64,000 bases of DNA. Source: Harmothoe impar (taxonomy: Eukaryota > Annelida > Polychaeta > Phyllodocida > Polynoidae). Positions 30,801-34,400 of the stretch are shown here, piece after piece; within the stretch, counting starts at the first letter, position 1; each line of letters begins with the position of its first letter. The notes under the pieces are model-generated. The model had not been told where the DNA came from and did not search any database. It worked only from the letters and a program-made list of their open reading frames with translations. The translations under genes and the position numbers were made by a program. The stretch spans positions 3,348,001-3,412,000 of the forward strand of contig OX381708.1 of NCBI GenBank assembly GCA_947462335.1, given 5' to 3'.

Positions 30801-32140
30801 ACAATATAAGAAGACACAGGTCTGGTGCCATCCTGAGTTAATCAGGACCAACACTAACCCAGGTCTCATCTTCAGTCTGTTACAATAACCCATTTACTAT
30901 TGTTACCGTAAAACCTCGCGTATAAGCCGCGGCTATTACGCGAGTCAGATCGCCGGTGCGGCTTATAGGATTCGCAAAGGGTCGGAGCACAGCTTATACG
31001 CAAGTTTTTGCTTCTATAGTACAGCACAAAAGTCACCATAATGAGATGGCCAGTGCGGCTTATAGGATCGGCCCAAACTCGGGGTGGGGCTTATACACGA
31101 GTTAGGCTTATACGCAAGGTTTTACGGTATACATTTAGCATTTACTTATTCCCTGACACCTATTTCCCTCGTGTTACAGAGATAATCCGGCGGCTGGACG
31201 GCAGTTTGATGGAGGAGGACATGAACACATTGTTCCTGAAGTACGACTTGAAGAACAACAACCACTTCTGTTACACCGACTTCCTGCGCCACTTTGTGAT
31301 GACCATGCAGACCCAGCGCGAGGGCAGCCTCCTCAATCGCAAGAAGATGAACCAGGCCAAGGTCACGGTGAGTAGTCATCAAGGTCACACACATGAGCCA
31401 GGCCAGGGTCACTAGGAGTAGTCGTCAAGGGTACACACAGAAACCAGGCCAAGGTCACTAGGAGTAGTTCATGAAGGTCACACAGACAGAAACCAGGCCA
31501 AGGTCACTAAGAGTAGTTTATGAAGGTCACACACACAAACAAGGCCAAGTTCACTAGGAGTAGTCATCAAGGTCACACACACAAAAACAAGGCCAAGGTC
31601 ACTAGAAGTTTATTAAGGTCACACACACACAAACAAGGCCAAGGTCACTAGGAGTAGTTTATGAAGGTCACACACACCAGGCCAAGGTCACTAGGAATAG
31701 CTTATGAAGGTCACACACGCACACAAACCAGGTCAAGGTCAGCAATTCATTATATGAACTAGTTTACACAAGTCTCTATAATTACTGTTCCTAGTTTTCC
31801 ATCTACCAGTACATAATTTCCCTTACAGGGTATGTCACTACTATAATGTCCTTCCCCTTGTCCCTCACAGAGCCCGATCCAGGAGGAGGCTGCGGGTGAT
31901 GCCACATCACGCCTCAAGGCCTGCGTTCTGGATAACTGGAAGGAGATGCGTCGTGAGTTGTCTAAGTTAGACGGGGGTAACACGGGGCTGGTGCCACCAG
32001 ACGCTGTGAGGCAGGTTCTACGTAACTACAAACTCAACCTGGACGAGGACGAGTTCCACAACGTCATGTCTATGTACACCAAGGACATGGGGGGCAACAT
32101 CAACTACAGGAGCTTCATAAAGGCCTTCATACAGGGATAG
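6653..32140 (+). CDS. EFCAB6: EFCAB6, multi-EF-hand ciliary protein (25 exons placed)
   Basis: Multi-exon gene whose 25 exons join without a frame break into 1415 residues before TAG at 32138. The protein is a chain of about 17 EF-hand units, many degenerate, with two repeated linkers: HRYNPIRG/HRVNPIRG and GHKWL followed by HRFNE/HRYNE. Best loops are DYNRDGHIQKHE (8041-8076 region), DKNRDGKITRKE (split by the 12519-14022 intron), DTKKNGRVTKKE and DTKKDGLIKKNE. Length, repeat spacing and linker pattern fit EFCAB6 (DJBP). Human EFCAB6 is known as a DJ-1 and androgen-receptor partner and has been reported in sperm doublet microtubules. Calcium binding is likely at only a minority of the hands, since many lack an acidic residue at position 12 or 3/5. 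The N-terminus is incomplete. Exons are listed separately. Confidence 0.92.
6849..7045. mobile_element. Dispersed CATGTCGATTTTAAG element, copy 2 (inverted)
   Basis: Begins GGGTGTGGACCACC and ends CCATCCAGACCCCC, the reverse of the copy at 3533. It lies ten bases after the donor of the 6653 exon. Internal AAAATCGACATGTGACATGG motifs are shared with the other copies. Confidence 0.6.
7976..8112 (+). CDS. EFCAB6: EFCAB6 exon with a canonical EF-hand
   Basis: Starts IASNMKNVVKGLRL and carries the canonical loop DYNRDGHIQKHE, with Asp, Asn, Asp at 1, 3, 5, Gly at 6 and Glu at 12. This is among the likeliest calcium sites. Donor GACAA|GTAAGG leaves phase 2; the next exon completes DKVYQ. Confidence 0.95.
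8113..9085. other. EFCAB6 intron, AT-rich
   Basis: Unique AT-rich sequence with no exon or clear element recognised before the tandem array that begins near 9090. Confidence 0.5.
9088..10003 (+). repeat. About 25-copy minisatellite running into the 10004-exon acceptor
   Basis: Units of about 36-38 bp read CACTTGTCCTGTTAAAGTGC followed by CTCTGACATGACACTGA. The last unit merges into the true intron end: GACACTTGTCCTGGTTGCAG, then exon AGTGTACC. Aligned, the unit's TCCTGTTAAAGTGCC corresponds to TCCTGGTTGCAGAGTGTACC with the AG lost. The array therefore probably comes from the acceptor region, but most copies are not usable acceptors. Confidence 0.9.
10004..10125 (+). CDS. EFCAB6: EFCAB6 exon, second half of an EF-hand pair
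   Basis: Reads VYQRYDFHHRGIINYKEF. The loop has His and Arg at positions 3 and 5 and probably does not bind calcium. It then gives MQRLGVHVEEINKPPPSRG. Donor CTCAG|GTAACA, phase 1, completed by the next exon as Ala. Confidence 0.93.
10159..10275. mobile_element. Small TIR element (GTTGGTCAATGGATTT family)
   Basis: AAAAACAAAAGTTGGTCAAT at the left pairs with ATTGACCAACTTCTTTTTT at the right. A related fragment with CAAAATCCATTGAC and CCATTGACCAATTTTTT lies at about 11017-11114. No ORF. Confidence 0.6.
10580..10731 (+). CDS. EFCAB6: EFCAB6 exon, linker between EF-hand pairs
   Basis: Acceptor TTGTTGCAG, donor AAACTG|GTGAGT. Encodes AFNWQEFADQQRQAATPQ and a linker ending STEIEFRKL. No calcium loop. 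Phase 1 in, phase 0 out. Confidence 0.92.
11193..11341 (+). CDS. EFCAB6: EFCAB6 exon with a degenerate EF-hand
   Basis: Reads MRENYTNIKRMFMVF then loop DRHNDGFIHLEN, which has Asn rather than Glu at position 12, then LKAVLSEFTLPMSDQLF. Donor GACAG|GTATGA, phase 2; next exon completes Arg. Confidence 0.94.
11364..11574. mobile_element. TA-flanked MITE, CCGTAAAACC family
   Basis: Starts CCGTAAAACCTCCCTGATAA and ends TTATCAGAGATGTTTCACTG, with TA on both sides. The interior has repeated TATAAGCCAA motifs. TA target duplication and short TIRs fit a Tc1/mariner/pogo-type MITE. Confidence 0.75.
11913..12023 (+). CDS. EFCAB6: EFCAB6 exon
   Basis: Reads CGVKASGKVSWEYFLERF, a degenerate second hand of a pair, then a linker ending TITIKPGH with Arg completed across the splice. 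Donor CACAG|GTAAGT, phase 2. Confidence 0.93.
12050..12282. mobile_element. Dispersed AACCCTTTAAGGAC / GATGCATGAATGC element
   Basis: Starts near CCTTTAAGGACGCATG and ends TTAAAGGGTTAA, with repeated GCATCATG and TGCATTCATGCATCATGA motifs inside. Relatives with the same core lie at about 40390-40545, 42955-43080 and 53900-54130. No ORF. Confidence 0.5.
12398..12518 (+). CDS. EFCAB6: EFCAB6 exon with NPIRG linker and first half of an EF-hand
   Basis: Completes HRYNPIRG and reads GIDAPVNLQEIVKLLIEQ, ending SLKQAFLEIDK. The last two residues (DK) are positions 1-2 of a canonical EF loop; the following exon gives NRDGKITRKE. Donor AAG|GTACGT, phase 0. Confidence 0.94.
12540..14022 (+). repeat. 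GGAGCTGTGAGATAA minisatellite with copies of the 14023-exon acceptor
   Basis: Dozens of 17-18-bp units (AGGAGCTGTGAGATAATA) fill most of the intron. Three longer blocks (about 12727-12772, 13561-13622 and 13938-14003) read TTGATGxTxGTAG, then a GGGAxGGTAAGATAA-like stretch and AAGGAGCTGTGAG. They match the true acceptor plus exon start: GACGTTTATAG, then AACCGTGACGGTAAGATAAC and ACGTAAGGAGCTGCG. The short unit is a contracted form of GATAACACGTAAGGAGCTGC. The array is interrupted by a MITE at 13097-13557. Confidence 0.9.
13097..13557. mobile_element. TA-flanked MITE inserted in the minisatellite
   Basis: Starts CCGTAAAACCCCGCCTATAA and ends TTATAGGCAGGGTTTTACGG, with TA on both sides. Array units continue left and right, so insertion followed expansion. 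The interior has further GGCTTATAGGCGGGG copies in both orientations. No transposase. Confidence 0.85.
14023..14193 (+). CDS. EFCAB6: EFCAB6 exon, canonical EF-hand completed
   Basis: Starts NRDGKITRKELRKVLDSF, completing the canonical loop DKNRDGKITRKE. It is followed by the degenerate partner DPSHSNIISYHR and LFEERETK. Acceptor GTTTATAG; donor AAG|GTCAGA is weak for this gene. Phase 0 at both ends. Confidence 0.94.
14754..14828 (+). CDS. EFCAB6: EFCAB6 exon, GHKWL linker
   Basis: Twenty-five codons, phase 0/0: EGHKWLKSCHRFNEKQK then PIIMAWET. The GHKWL...HRFNE linker recurs at 20693-20928/22084 as GHKWL...HRYNE, which marks an internal duplication of the protein. Confidence 0.92.
14981..15315. 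mobile_element. MITE, CCGTATTCxxxGTAATxAGC family
   Basis: Starts CCGTATTCAATGTAATGAGC and ends CACTTATTACGTCAAATACGG in inverted orientation. A shorter, better-preserved relative lies at 33637-33799 with TA on both sides. No ORF. Confidence 0.7.
15390..15550 (+). CDS. EFCAB6: EFCAB6 exon
   Basis: Reads IEDILRNKLQDNWKDLSTSI, then VNCDDKNTQQIPQKALRRCI and ERFSIPISDDHWQ. The calcium loop is degenerate (NCDDKNTQQIPQ region). Donor CAACA|GTGAGT, phase 2. Confidence 0.92.
16087..16305. mobile_element. TA-flanked MITE, CCGTAAAACC family (TTAAGACG variant)
   Basis: Starts CCGTAAAACCCCGCCTTTAA and ends TTAAAGGAGGGGTTTTACGG, with TA at 16085-16086 and 16306-16307. The inner motif is TTAAGACG rather than TATAAGCCG, so it is a sister family with shared ends. 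Confidence 0.85.
16448..16912. mobile_element. TA-flanked MITE, CTGTAAACGT family
   Basis: Starts CTGTAAACGTATTAATTTTC and ends AAAATATCTACGTTTACAG, with TA on both sides. Subterminal CGCGAAAAT and GCGCTAAAAT motifs repeat in opposite orientations. No ORF. Confidence 0.8.
17038..17208. mobile_element. Truncated CCGTAAAACC-family MITE
   Basis: Only the right end is intact (TATACGCGAGGTTTTACGG, then TA). The left part starts within GTGCGGCTTATATGGTCAGG, so the left terminus appears lost. It sits about 45 bases before the 17254-exon acceptor. Confidence 0.65.
17254..17421 (+). CDS. EFCAB6: EFCAB6 exon
   Basis: Joins as HMMSRVAEGEADKVNYVQFL, then TALGVSVKPGDLQGLSTQ and a Glu/Gln-rich tail ending DEQNQ. 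Acceptor CCCTTGCAG, donor AGAG|GTGAGA, phase 2 out. Second hand of a pair; no calcium loop of standard form. Confidence 0.92.
17476..17711. mobile_element. TIR element, GGTTTGTTTCAGGT family
   Basis: TAAGGCCAAAA...GGTTTGTTTCAGGT at the left pairs with ACCTGAAACAAACC...TTTTGGCCTAATA at the right. The interior has CCGACCGACCCT motifs. No ORF. Confidence 0.7.
18342..19052. mobile_element. TIR element, CTAGGCTCGCGCTAG family, about 710 bp
   Basis: CTAGGCTCGCGCTAG at the left is matched exactly inverted by CTAGCGCGAGCCTAG at the right. The subterminal regions repeat TTCGCCA/TGGCGAA. The middle (about 18690-18935) is a C-tract block with repeated GGGTCxAAATTTTTTACCCC motifs, possibly a nested insertion. 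Frames through it are low-complexity. Confidence 0.8.
19461..19632 (+). CDS. EFCAB6: EFCAB6 exon with an EF-hand
   Basis: The frame requires acceptor TACATCAG|ACAG, giving RQARGEVRAMDRTDSMS, then VDEIITRLRDRMSQGTSKIR. The loop is DTKKNGRVTKKE, with Asp 1, Asn 5, Gly 6 and Glu 12 but Lys at 3. Donor AAAG|GTAGGA, phase 0. Confidence 0.92.
19933..20187 (+). CDS. EFCAB6: EFCAB6 exon with second NPIRG linker
   Basis: Eighty-five codons, phase 0/0. Starts VLESMGFNMSDTTFEDVC, then a degenerate hand, then the linker HRVNPIRGDEYGLTAIEVE, ending LRENFE. The HRxNPIRG motif repeats the one at 12023/12398. Confidence 0.94.
20446..20692 (+). repeat. Two upstream partial copies of the 20693 exon start
   Basis: Copies of acceptor plus exon start begin at 20446 (GACCTGCGAACAGCGTTC...) and 20572 (GACCTGCGTGCTGCCTTCTA...), 247 and 121 bases before the true start. 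Each covers about 55-60 exon bases including the EF-loop start. The 20572 copy keeps CTTACAG and is nearly identical to the exon. Both lack the rest of the exon and a good donor. Confidence 0.9.
20693..20928 (+). CDS. EFCAB6: EFCAB6 exon with an EF-hand pair
   Basis: Reads DLRAAFYKF then loop DDDHNGLLTKGN (Asn at 12), NLRRMLDTFMCHMTDAEF, a degenerate partner ending VSYTDFLDKFE, and the GHKWL linker. Donor CACAG|GTAGGG, phase 2. It was chosen over the upstream copies because only it continues into the full hand. Confidence 0.94.
21284..22022. mobile_element. Near-full-length palindromic (foldback) element, about 740 bp
   Basis: The left end TATTAAGGACTCTCAGCA is matched inverted by TGCTGAGAGTCCTTAAATA. 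Further pairs are TACATCAATTGAACCATC / GATGGTTCAAATGATGTA and GGCCTACACAGCTCTTCAAA / the same inverted near 21690. The two halves are imperfect complements almost to the centre (about 21650). No ORF. Confidence 0.75.
22084..22180 (+). CDS. EFCAB6: EFCAB6 exon
   Basis: Completes HRYNEVKATKNLTAAEVHAA and ends KAHQQYADLSK. Acceptor TTTTCAG, donor TAAG|GTTTGT, phase 0 out. Helical linker to the next EF-hand. Confidence 0.92.
22428..22546 (+). CDS. EFCAB6: EFCAB6 exon with an EF-hand
   Basis: Starts AFRMI then loop DTKKDGLIKKNE (Lys at 3, Asp 5, Gly 6, Glu 12), ending EEFTKLWL. Donor TTAAT|GTAAGT, phase 2. A 20-bp repeat, TTAACTTTATTACTTTACAA, is doubled just upstream of its acceptor (about 22350-22400). 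Confidence 0.94.
22662..22860. mobile_element. Dispersed CATGTCGATTTTAAG element, copy 3
   Basis: Begins GGGGTGTAGATGGGGGGGGT and ends GGGGTCCACCCCCA, in the same orientation as the copy at 3533. ATGTCGATTTAAAGAAATGG and related motifs inside. Confidence 0.6.
22980..23079 (+). repeat. 100-bp tandem duplication of the 23080-exon acceptor and start
   Basis: TACATGxTGxATTATACAG followed by GTATGACACGGAGGGGAAGG occurs twice, exactly 100 bases apart. The first copy continues through ACTTCCTGAAG and GGGGAGTTTG and then meets the second intron end. Use of the upstream acceptor would add 100 nt, shift the frame and reach TGA a few bases into the second copy, so the downstream acceptor is the productive one. 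Confidence 0.95.
23080..23313 (+). CDS. EFCAB6: EFCAB6 exon
   Basis: Completes MYDTEGKGFVTHADFLKRLG (loop with Glu 3, Lys 5, Asp 12), then SYSIIKESYTKLDRHHKDQQ and VEDMSVGTILQQL. Donor CTCAA|GTATGT, phase 2. Confidence 0.94.
23314..23445 (+). repeat. Two downstream copies of the 23313 donor border
   Basis: The exon end and donor CCAACAACTCAAGTATGTAC recur at 23364-23384 and 23423-23443 with one or two changes, giving candidate donors at 23378 and 23437. Spacings are 64 and 59 bases. About 18 exon bases are included in each copy. Confidence 0.92.
23810..23965 (+). CDS. EFCAB6: EFCAB6 exon with a degenerate EF-hand
   Basis: Joins as QLKDRIREQYNDFYTAFKK, then loop DSHKRGYLTSND (His 3, Arg 5; weak site) and IQKVLTDFNYFVDDDQF. 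Donor GACAA|GTAGGT, phase 2. Confidence 0.94.
23949..24362 (+). repeat. About 8-copy minisatellite of the 23965 donor border
   Basis: Units of about 48 bp carry AAATAAGTAGGTCACATACA, CTCCTTTAAACCAG and TTCTCTGACCTAT. The exon end reads GATCTACTAGACAA|GTAGGTCAAATACA; the last unit ends GACCTCCTAGACACGTAAAG, closest to the exon. Several units keep AAGTAGGT and could serve as donors; others have lost the GT. Confidence 0.9.
24469..24664 (+). CDS. EFCAB6: EFCAB6 exon
   Basis: Completes KLKLHEKRRLTYDDFLAAFQ, then linker DNYQPKPENVGMPVSIDTG and AETKLRGKVAAQLDILRK. Acceptor CTTTGTAG, donor GAAG|GTAGGT, phase 0 out. Confidence 0.94.
25019..25207 (+). CDS. EFCAB6: EFCAB6 exon with an EF-hand pair
   Basis: Sixty-three codons, phase 0/0. 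AFQAF then loop DQRGTGHIQMSD (Asp 12), FRRVIDNFCFKLSDAQF, and a degenerate partner SSVDYVNYIESF. Donor CTCA|GTGAGT. Confidence 0.94.
25613..25795. mobile_element. Dispersed CATGTCGATTTTAAG element, copy 4 (inverted)
   Basis: Shares TTAAAATCGACATGTGACAT and GACATGGGGACCCCCC with the copy at 6849. Left border is approximate. Confidence 0.5.
25934..26161 (+). CDS. EFCAB6: EFCAB6 exon
   Basis: Seventy-six codons, phase 0/0. DADRWITNINREMRAETP, then EEVNRYLQEQIAAKFYHLSR and AFTEI with loop DYARIGVVTRDD (weak), ending HTIRLNDEQ. Donor CAG|GTAACT. Confidence 0.94.
27593..27806. repeat. 27-bp tandem repeat (GCCGCTACTAAGATGTATCA)
   Basis: About eight units of 27 bp. Because 27 is a multiple of three, the + frame stays open and reads AATKMYQF repeats. 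Codon changes between units look random, and there is no start or splice context, so coding is not supported. Confidence 0.85.
27842..28036. repeat. About 60-bp tandem triplicate (TTCCTATTGGGACTAGGCCT)
   Basis: Three head-to-tail copies of AATTCAATTCCTATTGGGAC, TAGGCCTACTTTTAGCTTGA and GGGGATAATAAAATC. The third carries an extra TATTTATTTAGGCC. Confidence 0.85.
28150..29495. repeat. Three blocks of a TTTATCCCGTTCTCCG VNTR in a larger repeat unit
   Basis: Blocks at 28150-28545, 28570-28890 and 29150-29495. Each begins near a GTATCCCCCCxAAAAAGT stretch, then a 16-bp TTATCCCGTTCTCCG array, and ends CATATAGACCTATAGACCTA...TTTAAAAATGTAGTAGGCAT. This is a three-copy segmental unit with an internal 16-bp repeat. 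A MITE separates blocks two and three. Confidence 0.85.
28902..29123. mobile_element. TA-flanked MITE, CCGTAAATTCTCGCGTATAA end
   Basis: Starts CCGTAAATTCTCGCGTATAA and ends TCTACGCGAGAATTTACGG, with TA on both sides. Interior TATAAGCCGCACCC motifs as in the CCGTAAAACC family. Confidence 0.85.
29813..29986 (+). CDS. EFCAB6: EFCAB6 exon
   Basis: Fifty-eight codons, phase 0/0. FSRLWSSLAVNDFGNIEYND, then FLRRFTSDIGNLPRPATS and a Pro/Thr-rich linker ending LELARLS. Acceptor CCCTACAG, donor CAGC|GTAAGT. Confidence 0.94.
30241..30272 (+). repeat. Upstream copy of a 32-base segment of the 30313 exon
   Basis: GGCCCCTAACCGGTCCTTCA then CCCCGATGGTGA matches exon bases 30339-30370 with one difference, 98 bases upstream and within the intron. 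Confidence 0.9.
30313..30493 (+). CDS. EFCAB6: EFCAB6 exon with an EF-hand
   Basis: Starts ACGSAMSNMAPNRSFTP, then ENVERRLKDVVYRHWKDIQ and loop DTDGSGQVPYDA, acidic at 1 and 3 but Ala at 12. Donor ACAA|GTAAGT, phase 1. Confidence 0.93.
30521..30776 (+). repeat. Two degenerate downstream copies of the 30493 donor border
   Basis: CAGGTGGCCTGCCAAGCATT plus CACAACTAGTTG (30521-30552) and GGTGTCATACGACACATTCA plus GAAGTAAGG (30743-30771) resemble the exon end GGTGCCCTACGACGCATTCA plus CAAGTAAGTC. The second keeps a plausible donor, the first does not. Confidence 0.75.
30906..31127. mobile_element. TA-flanked MITE, CCGTAAAACCTCGCGTATAA
   Basis: Starts CCGTAAAACCTCGCGTATAA and ends TTATACGCAAGGTTTTACGG with TA on both sides; 222 bp. 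It ends about 52 bases before the 31180 exon. Confidence 0.88.
31180..31367 (+). CDS. EFCAB6: EFCAB6 exon
   Basis: Joins as KIIRRLDGSLMEEDMNTLFL, then degenerate loop DLKNNNHFCYTD and FLRHFVMTMQTQREGSLL. Donor CACG|GTGAGT, phase 0 out. Confidence 0.94.
31353..31741 (+). repeat. About 8-copy minisatellite of the 31367 donor border
   Basis: Units of about 47-50 bp read ACCAGGCCAAGGTCACTAGG, AGTAGTTTATGAAGG and TCACACACA. The exon end reads ACCAGGCCAAGGTCACG|GTGAGTAGTC. In every copy the G|GTGAGT has become TAGGAGT or similar, so the exon-like part is repeated but the donor is lost. Confidence 0.92.
31871..32140 (+). CDS. EFCAB6: EFCAB6 last coding exon
   Basis: Eighty-nine codons plus TAG. 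SPIQEEAAGDATSRLKACVL, then DNWKEMRRELSKL, loop DGGNTGLVPPDA (weak), VRQVLRNYKLNLDEDEF and a final degenerate hand ending FIKAFIQG. The chain ends within a few residues of the last EF-hand helix. Confidence 0.94.
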   Translation, partial: SPIQEEAAGDATSRLKACVLDNWKEMRRELSKLDGGNTGLVPPDAVRQVLRNYKLNLDEDEFHNVMSMYTKDMGGNINYRSFIKAFIQG

Positions 32141-32558
32141 GTTATTATAGGACATGTATAGCTCCATACAGGTCTCATATCACTATAGTATTCATGTTAT
32201 GTATAGGGATATCTAGGTGTCAAAAAAATCCTAAGCGTCTTTCGGAAAAATATAAAAATCCACATTTATCATCTTCCTTCTGGTATTACACCATGAGTTG
32301 AGAGGTGTGGTAGGGACTATTAGAACTAGCAGGAAACCCCTTACTCTGCCATTTTGATGGCACAAAAACTAAGATCTTTATCTTACAAAAATCATGTAAT
32401 CTTATGTGTAAAAAATACACAAAATTGTCAACAATCTTTGCTTTTACAGTCAAGTTGATACATAATGACTCAAGTCAGAATAAAACTGAGTCACTGTTTT
32501 TAAACAGAATCAATATTTTGATATTTAGCCTTATCTTGAACGGCTGTTCTTTGAAGTC

Positions 32559-33092
32559 GTTTAGGCTGCATAAAATTGATAATGAGCTTTGCGGACACTT
32601 TCCAAAAAAATATGGTGCGGGAGGGAGGCTTTTATTTTATTTTGTTATCAATTTTCTAGGCCATGAGGGAGGTGACTTTTTCTTTTTTTTTACATTTCAA
32701 GTGATGAGGGTGATGGCTTTTTTTTTTTGCTATGTCAGATACCGCATATGCTATGTATATATACATTATTTGAAACATATTCCTACGATTCAGATATGTG
32801 ACAACAGTATTCCAGTCACTCATGAGATTCTCATATAAATCTAGGGTTTGATAGAGTACTTTTTGGGGATTCCAAAACTGCAAAATGTATGAAAATCGAT
32901 CAATTGGTTGCCACAAAAAATCCCTTCAAAAAGGGGCGGAAATTTGAATGTTTTTTTATCATAAAAATTCAGGGATGCGGGGGTTTTGATCATATTTTTT
33001 GTAAAATGATGGAAAAAAGCTTTCATGCGGCCCCTTTTAGAAGGTGCGGGCGGTACCTGCAAAGCTGGTATTTTTTTTTTATGCAGCCTTAA
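32559..33092. mobile_element. Putative TIR element, TTAGGCTGCATAAAA ends
   Basis: TTAGGCTGCATAAAA at the left pairs with TTTTTATGCAGCCTTAA at the right, about 530 bp apart. The interior is T-rich with no protein similarity seen. Confidence 0.5.
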
Positions 33093-33636
33093 CGTCTCAC
33101 TTAAATACATGGTTTGTTAATGCGGCATTGTTGCTGTGACTGTGATAGGTGAAGCGGACATTGTGATACACTCTGTGCTGTGCCATTGTAGGTAGGTAGC
33201 TCTAGTCTGTAAGGCCCCAACCCTTACTTGTTAGCCACTGAGGTAATAAAGGCACTCCACTATCTAAATACGCCGTCGGTAAAAATGTACACATACCGGG
33301 AAATGACGGTTTTAGTTATCGCTATTGGAAAGTCAGTTTTCCGTTCATGCTGCTCTCAAGTCATCTTATGTGATGCAATGTGTTGGGTACGGACTATATA
33401 TCATAAAGCTGTGATCGATATATTTATTATCCCATACTGTATGAAAAAACCTATATCAACTTGTGTATAGTAAAAATGTCTTTAATTCTTGAAAACATCA
33501 ATGTCCAATTCATACATGTACAAACCATATTGTCAGTGTATCTCTATAATACACTGTGAATAAACCATACCAAATCTTAGTTTTGCTCTCCTTGAATATT
33601 TTGTCTGTCGCATTTGACTAAATTCTACATGAAGTA

Positions 33637-33799
33637 CCGTATTCGACGTAATAAGCGCACACCCCCCGTTTTTGGCCGATTTTCATACTACAAATAACCA
33701 AAAGATTCTCAAATTTTTACCCCAATTAAACTCTTAACTACTAAAATGTGTCTATAATAATTTTTTAAGCGCACTGTGCGCTTATTACGTCGAATACGG
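33637..33799. mobile_element. TA-flanked MITE, CCGTATTCGACGTAATAAGC
   Basis: Starts CCGTATTCGACGTAATAAGC and ends GCTTATTACGTCGAATACGG, a perfect 20-base TIR with TA on both sides; 163 bp. Same family as the older copy at 14981-15315. Confidence 0.9.
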
Positions 33800-34272
33800 T
33801 ACATCATGTAATTCATATGACATGAGATCATTCATTAGTTAAGTACTGATTGAGGAATACAACTCCTGTCACTAATTTCTAACTGCCTAATCAAGTGAAT
33901 TTCTTTAGAAAAAGACATGTTTAAAACCAAAATGAATTAATAGACAATCGGCGACTTTATGCATGAGTTTACTGACCGAGTTTGGCACAAGCAGCACCTG
34001 GTTCCCATGTTTCATAACATACAGATTTAACTTGATTCCACAATATCACAGCATTGTACTAGTTCTACTTCAAATCACATTTAGTTTCCTAAATCTTTTT
34101 ATAACAAGGTTGCATCGCCTTCAGTGAAGTGACGTCACGCTTCGTCAGCTCTTCCCGCAGAAAAATCACATTTAAAGCAGAGGCTCAGTTCATAGGACAG
34201 CATCATCCCACAACACCCACTGATTCCAAGTCTATAGGCAGACCATAACTCAGTGCTTGAGAAGTGAGACAG

Positions 34273-34400
34273 TTATTTGTGTGTATTGTCTATGTGGTCA
34301 GGTAGGTGTAGACCGGCCGGTGCCAGCCGCTCCTTGGTCATGGCGTCCATTTTCTGCACCATGTCAGACGTACAGTAGTTTCTCCAGTCTCCCACCACAC
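34273..34400 (-). CDS. Sulfotransferase last exon
   Basis: Completes GVVGDWRNYCTSDMVQKMDA, then MTKERLAPAGLHLPDHID and stop TAA (34273-34275). Contains the GDW part of the PAPS 3'-phosphate motif. Acceptor GTTTTAG on -. Confidence 0.93.

Larger units (their letters stand above)
32141..34272. other. Convergent intergenic region / 3'UTRs of EFCAB6 and the sulfotransferase
   Basis: AATAAA on + at 33559-33564 could end EFCAB6; TTTATT at 33423-33428 (AATAAA on -) could end the sulfotransferase. If both are used, the transcripts overlap tail-to-tail by about 140 bases. The region also holds two elements listed separately. Long frames at 32404-32838 and elsewhere are AT-rich and not conserved-looking. 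Confidence 0.45.

Noticed and set aside
32404..32838. 144-codon + frame after EFCAB6
   Set aside because: AT-rich composition, Phe/Lys-rich product and partial overlap with a TIR element; no similarity recognised.
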